This document shows positions 10,441 to 19,288 of a stretch of DNA of 64,000 nt, in pieces. The stretch is from Corynebacterium marinum DSM 44953 (lineage in GTDB: Bacteria; Actinomycetota; Actinomycetes; Mycobacteriales; Mycobacteriaceae). The DNA lies in NCBI RefSeq assembly GCF_000835165.1, contig NZ_CP007790.1, positions 930,001 to 994,000 on the forward strand. The letters are read 5' to 3'. A program made the translations under genes and the position numbers. Position 1 is the first letter of the stretch; each line of letters starts with the position of its first letter. Below the pieces are notes generated by a model. The model ran no database searches. It was not told the DNA's origin and saw only the letters and a program-made list of their open reading frames with translations.

Positions 10441-11319
10441 ATGAGCTTCTTCGAGGACATTGCCGCAGCACTGGACACCGAGGGCATCGAGTCGCGCGTG
10501 CATGACGACACCATGTTCGTGCCCATCACCTCTGATCTGGAGATCCAGTTCCAGGAGATCGACCCGCACATGCCGGCAGCCAACGTCTACATCGCCGCCG
10601 CCGACGTCGACGAGGACGACGAGAACTTCGAGGCCGTCCTGGTTTCCGTCGTCTTCTCCGTCGATGACGCCGTGGCCACCGTCGCCCGCCACGTCGCCAC
10701 CGACCAGGTGGTCACCGTCCTGCGTGACCTGCTGGAGGGCACTGACGAGCGCATCGGCGACCTGGAGTTCTACCAGGACGCCCTCAACGCGAACCTGGTG
10801 CGGGCCGAGGTCGGCCAGAATTCCGAGCTGCAGGTCCTCGTCGAGGTCATCGACGGTCTGCCCAGCGCCGTCGTCCAGTTCGTCGCCGTCGGCGAGTCCT
10901 TCGAGGACCTCATCGACCAGGCCATTGACGAGCTCTGGGAGTCCGACGGGGAGGCGCAGCTCTCTGAAGAGGACCGCGCGCGGATGTTCGCCGACCTCTC
11001 CGCCGAGGTGGAGATCGCCACCGACGAGGTGCTCGATCTCGGTGTCTTCACCGACTTCGACCGGCTTTTCGACGTCATCTCCCTCGCCGCCGATCAGGCG
11101 GAGGACTGGGAGGAGCAGCTCGTGCCCTTCGACGAGTCCGAATTCGAGGAGCCCGACGTCTACGACATCTACGGCGCCGACGCGGACGACGACGCGGACC
11201 TCGACGAAGAGGACGATGACGAGGACGACGCTGATTTCGAGGACCTCGACAGTGAAGAGGACCTCGATCCGGACGACGACGCCGACGAGAACTTCGGCAC
11301 CGTCCGCGACGAAGAATAG
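10441..11319 (+). CDS. Conserved hypothetical protein with acidic C-terminal tail
   Basis: A 292-residue protein beginning MSFFEDIAAAL. Roughly the first 230 residues look like a folded mixed alpha/beta protein, and the last 60 are almost entirely Asp and Glu. There is no signal peptide or membrane segment. ATG at 10441 follows GGAAGGACA at a reasonable distance; ATG at 10420 lacks a ribosome site. It lies 15 bases before the serine hydrolase and is probably cotranscribed with it. I do not recognise a functional family; it resembles corynebacterial proteins of unknown role (YbjN-like fold is one possibility, not established here). Confidence 0.8.
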   Translation: MSFFEDIAAALDTEGIESRVHDDTMFVPITSDLEIQFQEIDPHMPAANVYIAAADVDEDDENFEAVLVSVVFSVDDAVATVARHVATDQVVTVLRDLLEGTDERIGDLEFYQDALNANLVRAEVGQNSELQVLVEVIDGLPSAVVQFVAVGESFEDLIDQAIDELWESDGEAQLSEEDRARMFADLSAEVEIATDEVLDLGVFTDFDRLFDVISLAADQAEDWEEQLVPFDESEFEEPDVYDIYGADADDDADLDEEDDDEDDADFEDLDSEEDLDPDDDADENFGTVRDEE

Positions 11320-11334
11320 GAAAGGTCCCTGCCT

Positions 11335-12417
11335 GTGGCACCGTCGGCACCGTCGGCATTTTCCGCTCTGTCCCGTTTGCGTGACAGGAAGCCACTGAAG
11401 GACCGCCTCGCGGCGGTTGACGCCAGAGTCGCCGAGCTGCCGAAGCTCGGCGACGTGGCGGTGGTCCTCGAGAGTGTCGACGGCTCCCTGCGCCACACTC
11501 ATTCCACCGGGGGGCTGGACCCGGATTCGCGCTTCGCCGCAGGCTCGGTGACTAAACTGTTCACCCACGCCATCATCTTCCATCTCATCGACGACGGCCT
11601 TCTCAGCTACGACACCCCCGTGGAGTCCCGCGTCGCGGCGCACTCGCTCGACGGGCTGCACGTCATCCGGGGCGAGGATTACGGCTCGGAGCTGACAGTC
11701 CGGCACCTCATCGACCACACCTCCGGTCTGGCCAGCTGGGAGGACACCCGGGATCCGGGCGGCCGCAGCGTGCTGGATCAGATCGTGGACTGGGACCGGG
11801 TCGTCAGCGTGGACGAGCAGATGGAGACGGCCGCCCGGGCGGGCGCGAAGTTCCCTCCCGGGCACGGCAACCGGGCACACTACTCGGACCTCAACGCGGA
11901 GCTGCTGTCGCAGGTCGCCCAGCACACGACGGGCCGGACGTTCCAGGAGCTGGCCAACCGCTACATCATCACCCCGCTGGGCCTGGAGCACACCACGTTC
12001 GTGGTGCCGGGGCGCCATGACTACGCGGAGGTGCACACCCTCAAGCATCCCGTCTGGTCCTCGCGCTACCTGTCGAGTTCACCGGCTTCCGGTGGGGTCG
12101 TCTCGACCGCCGGTGATCTCATGACCTTCATCCGGGCCTTCCACACAGGCGTCATCTTCGACCACGCCCACATCCAGAACCCGGTCCTGCGCCGTATCCA
12201 GCACCGGCCGTTGCGTTACGGCTCCGGCATGATGGCGATGGGCCTGCCCCGCGCGCTGACTCCGCTGGTTCCGGCGCCGCTGATTCTGGGGCACACGGGG
12301 GTCCACGGGGCCTTCGCGTTCTACTGCCCCTCACGTTCGGCGTTCCTCGCGGGGTCCGTCAATACGGTTGTCACCACGCCCTTCGACCTGATCTACCGGT
12401 ACCTGGCTGCGCTCTAG
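11335..12417 (+). CDS. Beta-lactamase-family serine hydrolase
   Basis: A 360-residue penicillin-binding-protein-like serine hydrolase (class C beta-lactamase/esterase superfamily). The SxxK nucleophile motif is AGSVTKLFTH, the second motif is YSDLN, and the third motif reads HTG rather than KTG near the C-terminus, as in several esterase-like members. No lipoprotein signal or clear signal peptide is visible, so a cytoplasmic esterase or peptidase role is as likely as a cell-wall role. GTG at 11335 follows AGGAAAGG. It closely follows the acidic hypothetical gene. Confidence 0.85.
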   Translation: MAPSAPSAFSALSRLRDRKPLKDRLAAVDARVAELPKLGDVAVVLESVDGSLRHTHSTGGLDPDSRFAAGSVTKLFTHAIIFHLIDDGLLSYDTPVESRVAAHSLDGLHVIRGEDYGSELTVRHLIDHTSGLASWEDTRDPGGRSVLDQIVDWDRVVSVDEQMETAARAGAKFPPGHGNRAHYSDLNAELLSQVAQHTTGRTFQELANRYIITPLGLEHTTFVVPGRHDYAEVHTLKHPVWSSRYLSSSPASGGVVSTAGDLMTFIRAFHTGVIFDHAHIQNPVLRRIQHRPLRYGSGMMAMGLPRALTPLVPAPLILGHTGVHGAFAFYCPSRSAFLAGSVNTVVTTPFDLIYRYLAAL

Positions 12418-12445
12418 CCCGGCTGGTGGCGGGGAACTGCACTGC

Positions 12446-12910
12446 TCAGGCAGCCTGCGCGAAGCCGGCGAACAGGGAGGCGGGGGAGTGGAGGGGGACA
12501 AAGCGGGCGTCGACAAGCCAGACGAAGGTCGCGGCGTTTCCGCTGGGGACCTCGTGGACGGCGTCGATGAGGGCCTCGTCCACGAGCGCGCGTACCCAGC
12601 CCTCCGCTGCGACCGGGTCGACGGGGCCTCGCTGGTCGGTGATCCGGACGGTGATCAGGTAGGCGGGTTCGCGGGGCTCCCCGAAACCCAGGACCCGGGC
12701 CTTGGCGCGTTCTCCGACGCGGTGGCGCGTGAGCGCCATGGTCAGGGAACCTCCGGGCAGCGCCTTGCTCGGTGGCCGCCAGTTGGCGGTGGGGCGGGCC
12801 AGCGAGCGGGGATGGTGGATGATCGAGTGGAGGTCCCGGATGGTGGCGGCCTCGCGGGTGCGCAGGGCGGCGGCAATGGAGGGCGGGGTGTTGATGTGGT
12901 TGATGTTCAT
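12446..12910 (-). CDS. Hypothetical protein
   Basis: A 154-residue protein starting MNINHINTPPSIAAALRTRE. Its C-terminal half (AYLITVRITDQRGPVD to TFVWLVDARFVP) looks like a small beta-rich domain. I do not recognise the family. ATG at 12910 is chosen because upstream sequence falls in a divergent control region with a perfect palindrome. It converges with the serine hydrolase and diverges from the MFS transporter. Confidence 0.65.
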   Translation of the reverse strand: MNINHINTPPSIAAALRTREAATIRDLHSIIHHPRSLARPTANWRPPSKALPGGSLTMALTRHRVGERAKARVLGFGEPREPAYLITVRITDQRGPVDPVAAEGWVRALVDEALIDAVHEVPSGNAATFVWLVDARFVPLHSPASLFAGFAQAA

Positions 12911-12937
12911 GCTTCGAAGTGTAGAAATCCTGACCAA

Positions 12938-12967
12938 CACACCTGTTCGACGACTCGAACAGGTGTG
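12938..12967. promoter_or_regulatory. Perfect 13-4-13 palindrome, probable operator
   Basis: Arms at 12938-12950 (CACACCTGTTCGA) and 12955-12967 are exact reverse complements around the spacer CGAC. It lies between the divergent hypothetical gene (start 12910) and the MFS gene (start 13013), without a T-run on either side, so an operator is more likely than a terminator. No regulator gene is adjacent. Confidence 0.6.
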
Positions 12968-13012
12968 CGGGAATGGCCGATTCTGGCCCGAGGGGATAGT
13001 CTGTGACGTGAT

Positions 13013-14233
13013 ATGACAGATCAACAAAAGGTGCAGCCTAAGATCCCGACGGAGATCTGGGTGCTGGTCGCCGCTGCTTTCATCATCGCGCTGGGCTACG
13101 GGCTCGTCGCGCCGATCATTCCGCAGTTCGCCGTCAGCTTCGATGTCTCCATGGCCGCCGCCAGCGCGGTCATCTCCATTTTCGCCGCCTCAAGGCTGCT
13201 CTTCGCCCCGGTGTCGGGCCGGCTCATCGACCGGCTCGGTTCCCGCAAGGTGTACCTCACCGGCCTGTTGACGGTCGCGGTGGCTACCGCGCTCGTGGCG
13301 GGAGCGCAGGAGTACTGGCACATCCTGCTCCTGCGCGGAATCGCCGGCATCGGTTCGACCATGTTCACGGTCTCCGCGATGGGGCTGATCGTCCGGATGG
13401 CCCCGCCCGCGATCCGCGGCCGGGCCTCGGCGGTCTACGGCACCGCGTTCCTGGTGGGCAATATCATCGGCCCCCTCGTGGGCGCGGCGCTGTCCATGAT
13501 CGGTATGCGCGCCCCGTTCGTCATCTACGGTGTCTCCGTCGCTCTGGCGGCGTTCGTGGTGTGGTGGAAGATGCCGCGCATCGACGAAGCGGCGCGCAAC
13601 AAGAACGATGAGCCGCCGATGGGATTCTCCGAGGCGATCCGGGACAGCGCCTACCGCTCGGCGCTCGTGTCCGGCTTCGCCTTCGGCTGGATCAACTTCG
13701 GCGTCCGCGTGGCCACCCTGCCGTTGTTCGCGGCGGTCGTCTTCGAGCACGGCGGCGCCATCGCGGGCCTGGCCATGGCCGCGTTCGCCGCCGGAAACGC
13801 CGTGGTGCTGCAGTTCTCCGGCCGGCTCGCCGATTCCGTGGGGCGTAAACCCCTGGTCATCAGCGGCCTGGTAGTCAACGCGATCTTCACCGGCTCGATG
13901 GGGTTCGCGGACAGTTTCTGGCCGCTGCTCATCGTCTCCGCCCTGGCCGGCGCGGGAGCGGGCATGGTCAACCCGGCGCAGCAGGCGGTGCTGGCGGACG
14001 TCATCGGCAATCACCGTTCCGGCGGCAAGGTGCTCGCCAACTTCCAGATGGCCCAGGACTTCGGCGCCATCACCGGCCCCATCCTCATCGGCGCGGTCGC
14101 GGAGACCTACGGCTTCACCGTCGGCTTCCTCATCTGCGGCTTCATCGGCCTGGCTGCGGCCGTGGTGTGGGCCTTCGGACGCGAGACGCTTCCCGACGCC
14201 CGCGGGGTATCCGTGGAGGTTGTCGCCAAGTAG
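13013..14233 (+). CDS. MFS transporter (DHA1-like efflux type)
   Basis: A 406-residue membrane protein with about twelve hydrophobic segments. It has the major facilitator loop 2-3 motif GRLIDRLGSRKVYLTG, repeated in weaker form in the second half (GRLADSVGRKPLVI), and a conserved Gly/Pro-rich fifth helix (GTAFLVGNIIGPLVGA) as in drug:proton antiporters. It probably exports small hydrophobic compounds; the substrate cannot be read from sequence. ATG at 13013 lies about 12 bases after GATAGT. It probably responds to the palindrome at 12938-12967. Confidence 0.9.
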   Translation: MTDQQKVQPKIPTEIWVLVAAAFIIALGYGLVAPIIPQFAVSFDVSMAAASAVISIFAASRLLFAPVSGRLIDRLGSRKVYLTGLLTVAVATALVAGAQEYWHILLLRGIAGIGSTMFTVSAMGLIVRMAPPAIRGRASAVYGTAFLVGNIIGPLVGAALSMIGMRAPFVIYGVSVALAAFVVWWKMPRIDEAARNKNDEPPMGFSEAIRDSAYRSALVSGFAFGWINFGVRVATLPLFAAVVFEHGGAIAGLAMAAFAAGNAVVLQFSGRLADSVGRKPLVISGLVVNAIFTGSMGFADSFWPLLIVSALAGAGAGMVNPAQQAVLADVIGNHRSGGKVLANFQMAQDFGAITGPILIGAVAETYGFTVGFLICGFIGLAAAVVWAFGRETLPDARGVSVEVVAK

Positions 14234-14321
14234 CGGCGAGAGGAGCCGGGCTTTCGCCCTCCTGTGCGATTCGGATCGATCTCCCCGCCCGGCGTCGGGT
14301 CGCTCTGATATACATCACCTC

Positions 14322-15863
14322 ATGACATCGCACATCACCGCACCCGGTCTGCTGGTTCTCTCCCACGGGCCGGTGACCCTCGCCGTCGGTTCGGAAGCGG
14401 AGGTCACGCACTGGGAATTTCTCGGCCACCTCTCGGCGGAGCGGCTGGCTGTCGGAGAACTGGAGGCCGGTCTCCGGCGGTTGGGCGCACATCGGGTCGC
14501 GCCGGAGGAAGGCGTCGCCTCGGTGCACATCGATGACGCGGCGAACATGGGGACAGCTGAGGAAACGAGCCCGGCGAACACCGCTGTTCCTGGACTCCTG
14601 CTGGAGGCCCTCGCCGTGACCTGGCGGGCCCGGATGCAGGATATTTCCGACGCATCCGGCATGTTGAACCAGGCTGCTGTGAATGACCTGGGCAGGCTCA
14701 GCATCAGCGGCGAGCCACTGCTCAATGAACTCCTGGCATTGCGCAGGACGGAAGGAAGCGGCAGCGAGGACGAGATCCGCGAGCTCGCAGCATTGATCCA
14801 GCGGCTGCGGGACCGTATTCGCTTCGGGGTCGCGGGGTTGCACGCCGCCGGTCCCGCTGATGAATCCGAACTGCTCAAGAAAGCTCTGGGGCGCGACGGT
14901 TGGGCATACCGGGTGCACCTCCTCGTAGCCGCTGAGGAATGTCTGGCGGCGGATCTTCTCGCGGAAGTCCGTGAGCTTTCCCTGACGGAAAATGCTGCTC
15001 TCGAGCAGGACCTCACGGATCGGCTGAAACTTATCCTGGACCATCGTCGAGAGGATCTTCGTCTGGCAGAGGTTCTGGGCGCCCTTCTGCAGAAGCTCGT
15101 GGAAAGGGAGAAGCCGGTCGCGGAGAAACTGCGTCACCCCGCAACATCGAGGCGCATCAGACACATCGTTGAACTCGCCGGGCCTTTCACGAGCATGCGC
15201 GTGGGCACGGGCGTGGGGCCGGACGGGCCGGGGGAGGTTGATGGGGAAGCGGCGCCCGTGGCGGCCGCTCCAGCTGACCTCGACTACGACCAGTTGGCCG
15301 GAATATTCGGGGAGAAATTCGAGGATATGCTCCCCGCCGCCAGACAACGGGTGGAGGAGTGGAAGCGCACCTATCCGGATCAGCCGCTCAAGAGCTCCGA
15401 GAACCGGTTTCATCGACGGTTTCTGGATGAAGCCTCGGGCCGGGTGCTCGATGAGGAGACCGCCAACTTCGACCTGTTCGATCATGCAGCCTTGTACGCC
15501 ATGTCTCTCGCTGTCCTGCGGGAGGTACCGGTCAGCGACGTGGAGAAGCGCAATGCGCAGGCCGCCAGGCTCACCAGGATGATAAAGATGGCGGACCGGG
15601 CGAACACCCTGGTCACCGATGAAGCATTTGACCGTGCCCTTCGCACGGCGCAGCGTTATGTCGCCGACGCGATTGTCGCACTGGTGGTGGCGCAGCAGGC
15701 GAACCTCAACAGAGTCGGTGTCAACAGGACGGCAGTGAAGAAGATCCGCCGCGTCATCTGGTGGGCAGGTGAATCGACCAGAGTGAATGAGTTCGTGGTC
15801 GGCACGGTCCAGGGTGGGGCGCTGCGCATGCTCGCCGGAGCCGTCTCCCAGGCGATCCGCTGA
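14322..15863 (+). CDS. Large hypothetical protein, mostly helical
   Basis: A 513-residue protein starting MTSHITAPGLLVLSHGPV. It is rich in charged helical segments (for example EIRELAALIQRLRDRIRF and DRLKLILDHRREDLRLAEV), with an Ala/Pro/Gly-rich linker about two thirds along. No signal peptide, membrane segment or catalytic motif is evident, and I do not recognise the family. ATG at 14322 lies seven bases after a TATACA-like -10 element, fitting a leaderless transcript. Confidence 0.7.
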   Translation: MTSHITAPGLLVLSHGPVTLAVGSEAEVTHWEFLGHLSAERLAVGELEAGLRRLGAHRVAPEEGVASVHIDDAANMGTAEETSPANTAVPGLLLEALAVTWRARMQDISDASGMLNQAAVNDLGRLSISGEPLLNELLALRRTEGSGSEDEIRELAALIQRLRDRIRFGVAGLHAAGPADESELLKKALGRDGWAYRVHLLVAAEECLAADLLAEVRELSLTENAALEQDLTDRLKLILDHRREDLRLAEVLGALLQKLVEREKPVAEKLRHPATSRRIRHIVELAGPFTSMRVGTGVGPDGPGEVDGEAAPVAAAPADLDYDQLAGIFGEKFEDMLPAARQRVEEWKRTYPDQPLKSSENRFHRRFLDEASGRVLDEETANFDLFDHAALYAMSLAVLREVPVSDVEKRNAQAARLTRMIKMADRANTLVTDEAFDRALRTAQRYVADAIVALVVAQQANLNRVGVNRTAVKKIRRVIWWAGESTRVNEFVVGTVQGGALRMLAGAVSQAIR

Positions 15864-16004
15864 AGTCCCGTCCTCCCCGCCCCCGCAGGCCGTGACGTCC
15901 CCTTGAGCCAACGGTGACCCAACTGATTCCCCTGATCGTCTGACCGCGAGCGGTTCCGGGCGTAGCGTCAAGGCCAAGTCAACCCGTGGCCAGTGGAGGC
16001 TCAG

Positions 16005-18380
16005 ATGGAACAGCCGTACGTTCTGTGGTTCGAGGACATCAGTCTTGCCGATCTTCCCCGGGTGGGCGGCAAGAACGCCTCCCTCGGGGAGATGATCGGC
16101 CAGTTGTCGGAGAAGGGGGTGCGCGTGCCCGGCGGGTTCGCGCTCACGGCGCAGGCCTACCGGCGCTTCGTGGCCGACAACGGGCTGGAGGAGGATATCC
16201 GTGAGCTCCTCGGCCTGGTCCATGCCGGGAGCCTGCCGCTGGGTGAGGCCGGCACCACGCTGCGGCAGAAGTTCCTCGACGCGCCCATCCCGGACGAGGT
16301 GGCGCAGGCCGTCACCGACGCCTACCGGGACCTGGCGCGGCGCAGCGGCGGGGAGGATCCGGCGGTGGCCGTGCGCAGCAGCGCCACGGCGGAGGACCTG
16401 CCGGAGGCGAGTTTCGCGGGTCAGCAGGAGACCTTCCTCAACGTCGTCGGCGAGGAGGCGCTGCTGGAGTCCTGCCGGCGGTGTTTCGCGTCGTTGTTCA
16501 CCGACCGGGCGATCAACTACCGCTCGCTCAAGGGTTTCGACGACCTGAAGGTGGCGTTGTCCGTCGGCGTGCAGCTGATGGTGCGGGCCGATTCGGGGGC
16601 CTCCGGCGTGATGTTCACGCTGGACACCGAGAGCGGTTTCCCGGACGCGGTGGTCGTCAGCGCCACGTGGGGGCTGGGGGAGACGGTGGTGCAGGGCACC
16701 GTGGATCCGGACAAGTACCTGGTGTACAAGCCTTTCCTCGAGGATGAGCAGCTGGTCCCGATCATCGAACGCACCGTCGGGGCGAAGGCGATCAAGCTCG
16801 TCTACGCGGGCGGGGAATCGGGTGGCACGGAGCTGGTGGACACCTCCGAGGACGAGCGTCGGGCGCTGGTGCTCTCCGACGAGGAGATCCTCCGGCTCGC
16901 CCGCTGGGCCGTGATCCTGGAGAAGCATTACGGCCGGCCCCTGGACATCGAGTGGGCGCGGGACGGGGTGAGCGGGAAGCTGTACATCGTGCAGGCGCGT
17001 CCGGAGACGGTGCAGTCCCAGCGCAGCGCCACCGAGTTCACCATGTACCACCTGGAGGAGAAGGGCCGAAGCCTGGCCTCGGGCGCGGCGATCGGCGACG
17101 GCATCGCGGCCGGCGAGGTGTGCGTCATCCGCAGTACCGCGGACATCGGGAAGTTCCGGGACGGGGCGATCCTCGTGGCGGAGATGACGGACCCGGACTG
17201 GGGCCCGGTGATGAAGCGGGCCGCGGGCATCATCACCGACCACGGCGGGCCGACCAGCCACGCGGCGATCATCAGCCGCGAGCTCGGGGTGCCCGCCATC
17301 GTGGGCACCGGTACCGCGACCAGCGACCTGGTGGACGGCCAGGTGGTCACCCTGTCGTGCGCGGAGGGGGAGAAGGGGCACGTCTACGGGGGCCGTCTGC
17401 GGTGGAGCACCGAGAAGGTTGATCTGCAGGCGCTGCCGGAGACGCGGACGAAGGTCATGGTCAACGTGGCCAGCCCGGCGGCGGCGTTCCGCTGGTGGCG
17501 CCTGCCGGTGGCGGGCGTGGGCCTGGCGCGGCTGGAGTTCCTCATCGCCGAGGCGATCAGGGTCCACCCGATGGCGCTGGCGCACCCCGACCGCATCGAC
17601 GACCCGGGGGAGGCGGCGCAGATCCGGGAGCTCACCGCGGATTACGAGGATCCGCGGGAGTACTTCGTCGACCGCCTGGCCACCGGCCTGGGCAAGTTGT
17701 GCGCGCCGTACTACCCGCGGCCGGTGATCGTCCGGCTCAGTGACTTCAAGACCAACGAGTACGCCCATCTGCTGGGTGGGCACGCCTTCGAACCGGTGGA
17801 GGAGAACCCGATGCTCGGGTTCCGCGGCGCCTCCCGCTATGACGATGACCGCTACCGGGACGGCTTCGAGCTCGAGTGCAGGGCGCTCAAGCGGGTCCGG
17901 GAGACCCTGGGCTTCACCAACCTGGCGGTGATGGTGCCGTTCGTGCGTTCGGTCCCTGAGGCGGACCGGGTCATCGCGGCGATGGCCGCCAATGGCCTCG
18001 TCCGAGGTGAGAACGGCCTGGAGTTCTACATGATGTGCGAGGTCCCCTCCAACGTGGTTCTGGCGGAGGAGTTCGCGGAGCGCTTCGACGGCTTCTCCAT
18101 CGGTTCCAATGACCTCACACAGCTCACCCTCGGCGCGGACCGGGACTCCGAGATCATGGCGCGCAGCTTCGACGAGCGGGACCCGGCGGTGAAGAAGATG
18201 GTCGCCGACGTCATCGTCCGGGCCCATTCCCGCGGCATCACCGTGGGCATCTGCGGCCAGGGCCCCAGCAACTACCCGGACTACGCGCAGTTCCTGGTGG
18301 AGCAGCGCATCGACTCGATCTCGCTCAACCCGGACTCCGTGCTGCGGACGGTGCCCGTCATCGCGGCCGCCGAGGGCTGA
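16005..18380 (+). CDS. ppsA: Phosphoenolpyruvate synthase
   Basis: A 791-residue enzyme that makes PEP from pyruvate with ATP (giving AMP and phosphate) for gluconeogenesis. Domains in order: N-terminal ATP-binding domain (GGKNASLGEM, then AVRSSATAEDLPEASFAGQQET), phospho-His swivel domain with GGPTSHAAIISRELG, and C-terminal PEP/pyruvate barrel with GSNDLTQLTLGADRD and VGICGQGPS. Length matches the family. ATG at 16005 is chosen because GGAGG lies five bases upstream; an in-frame GTG at 15993 overlaps that site. A strong terminator follows. Confidence 0.95.
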   Translation: MEQPYVLWFEDISLADLPRVGGKNASLGEMIGQLSEKGVRVPGGFALTAQAYRRFVADNGLEEDIRELLGLVHAGSLPLGEAGTTLRQKFLDAPIPDEVAQAVTDAYRDLARRSGGEDPAVAVRSSATAEDLPEASFAGQQETFLNVVGEEALLESCRRCFASLFTDRAINYRSLKGFDDLKVALSVGVQLMVRADSGASGVMFTLDTESGFPDAVVVSATWGLGETVVQGTVDPDKYLVYKPFLEDEQLVPIIERTVGAKAIKLVYAGGESGGTELVDTSEDERRALVLSDEEILRLARWAVILEKHYGRPLDIEWARDGVSGKLYIVQARPETVQSQRSATEFTMYHLEEKGRSLASGAAIGDGIAAGEVCVIRSTADIGKFRDGAILVAEMTDPDWGPVMKRAAGIITDHGGPTSHAAIISRELGVPAIVGTGTATSDLVDGQVVTLSCAEGEKGHVYGGRLRWSTEKVDLQALPETRTKVMVNVASPAAAFRWWRLPVAGVGLARLEFLIAEAIRVHPMALAHPDRIDDPGEAAQIRELTADYEDPREYFVDRLATGLGKLCAPYYPRPVIVRLSDFKTNEYAHLLGGHAFEPVEENPMLGFRGASRYDDDRYRDGFELECRALKRVRETLGFTNLAVMVPFVRSVPEADRVIAAMAANGLVRGENGLEFYMMCEVPSNVVLAEEFAERFDGFSIGSNDLTQLTLGADRDSEIMARSFDERDPAVKKMVADVIVRAHSRGITVGICGQGPSNYPDYAQFLVEQRIDSISLNPDSVLRTVPVIAAAEG

Positions 18381-18393
18381 CCTCCCACCTGCC

Positions 18394-18427
18394 GACGCCG
18401 CGCCGCACCTGGCGCGGCGTCTTCTTC
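18394..18427 (+). terminator. Rho-independent terminator after ppsA
   Basis: Perfect 11-bp stem (18394-18404 with 18411-18421), six-base loop, then TTCTTCT. Confidence 0.85.
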
Positions 18428-18466
18428 TGTGTCGCCCCACCCAACCGGATTAGTTTTATGATCCAC

Positions 18467-18495
18467 TTCACTTTTCACCGAGAGGGCGCTACACT
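18467..18495 (+). promoter_or_regulatory. Probable promoter of the pxp cluster
   Basis: TTCACT at 18467-18472 and TACACT at 18490-18495 are separated by 17 bases. The palindromic operator starts three bases after the -10 and would cover the transcription start. Confidence 0.5.
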
Positions 18496-18498
18496 CAA

Positions 18499-18513
18499 GA
18501 TTGTTCAACAATC
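18499..18513. promoter_or_regulatory. Palindromic operator, copy 1 (GntR-type)
   Basis: GATTGTTCAACAATC is two 7-base arms around a central C. The identical 15-mer occurs at 25448-25462, upstream of the permease at the other end of the same cluster. GntR/FCD regulators bind short palindromes of the TTGTNNACAA kind, and such a gene lies at 22622-23242. Confidence 0.75.
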
Positions 18514-18529
18514 CTTGAAGGAGCGTGAG

Positions 18530-19288
18530 ATGGCCACCATCGACCTCAATGCCGATCTCGGCGAGACCACCGCCGGTAACCCCGTCGCGGACGACGCCTC
18601 GATGATCAAGCTCGTGTCGAGCGCGAACATCGCCTGCGGTTTCCACGCCGGGGACCCCCACGACATCGCCCGCACGGTGGAGTCGGCGGCCGAGCGCGGC
18701 GTGACCGTCGGCGCCCACGTGGGCTACCGCGACGCGGCCGGTTTCGGCCGCCGCTTCATGGAGTACGCCCCCAACGAACTCGCCGACGAGGTCCTGTATC
18801 AGATCGGCGCCCTCGAGGCGCTGGCCCGCAAGCACGGCACCACCATCCGCTACGTCAAGCCGCACGGCGCCCTCTACAACGCCATCGTCCACCACGAGGA
18901 GCAGGCGCAGGCCGTCATCGACGGCATCCGTGCCTTCGGCGGCGACCTGGCGGTGATGCTGCTGCCCGGCGGCGTCGCGGTGCACCACGCGGAGAAGGCC
19001 GGGATGATGGTCATCGCGGAGGCCTTCGCCGACCGCAACTACAACCCCGACGGCACGCTGGTCTCGCGCCGGGACCCGGCGGCCGTGATCACCGACCCCG
19101 ACCTCGTCGCGGGGCGCGTCCTGCAGCTGGCGGAGCAGGGCACCATCACGGCGGTCGACGGCACGGAGCTCAAGGTGGACGCCATGTCGGTGTGCGTGCA
19201 CGGTGATTCGCCGGGGTCGGTGGCCATGACGCAGTCGATCGTCGACCGGCTCCGCGACCGGGGCATCGAGATCCGGAGCTCCCTGTGA
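18530..19288 (+). CDS. pxpA: 5-oxoprolinase subunit A, LamB/YcsF family
   Basis: A 252-residue LamB/YcsF protein (DLNADLGET at the N-terminus, ACGFHAGDPHDI, VGAHVGYRD, RYVKPHGALYN). With PxpB and PxpC it forms the ATP-dependent 5-oxoprolinase that opens 5-oxoproline to glutamate. ATG at 18530 has AAGGAG upstream. The stop overlaps the GTG of the next gene by four bases (GTGA), so the subunits are translationally coupled. It is cytoplasmic and probably repressed through the palindrome at 18499-18513. Confidence 0.94.
   Translation: MATIDLNADLGETTAGNPVADDASMIKLVSSANIACGFHAGDPHDIARTVESAAERGVTVGAHVGYRDAAGFGRRFMEYAPNELADEVLYQIGALEALARKHGTTIRYVKPHGALYNAIVHHEEQAQAVIDGIRAFGGDLAVMLLPGGVAVHHAEKAGMMVIAEAFADRNYNPDGTLVSRRDPAAVITDPDLVAGRVLQLAEQGTITAVDGTELKVDAMSVCVHGDSPGSVAMTQSIVDRLRDRGIEIRSSL

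Noticed and set aside
12938-12967. LexA/SOS box
   Set aside because: The order of the half-sites is inverted relative to TCGAAC-N4-GTTCGA.
14142-18440. A 1432-codon open frame on the minus strand across the unknown gene and ppsA
   Set aside because: It is antisense to a clear ppsA and an unknown gene with normal codon use; its product is low-complexity Arg/His/Gly-rich. An effect of high GC.
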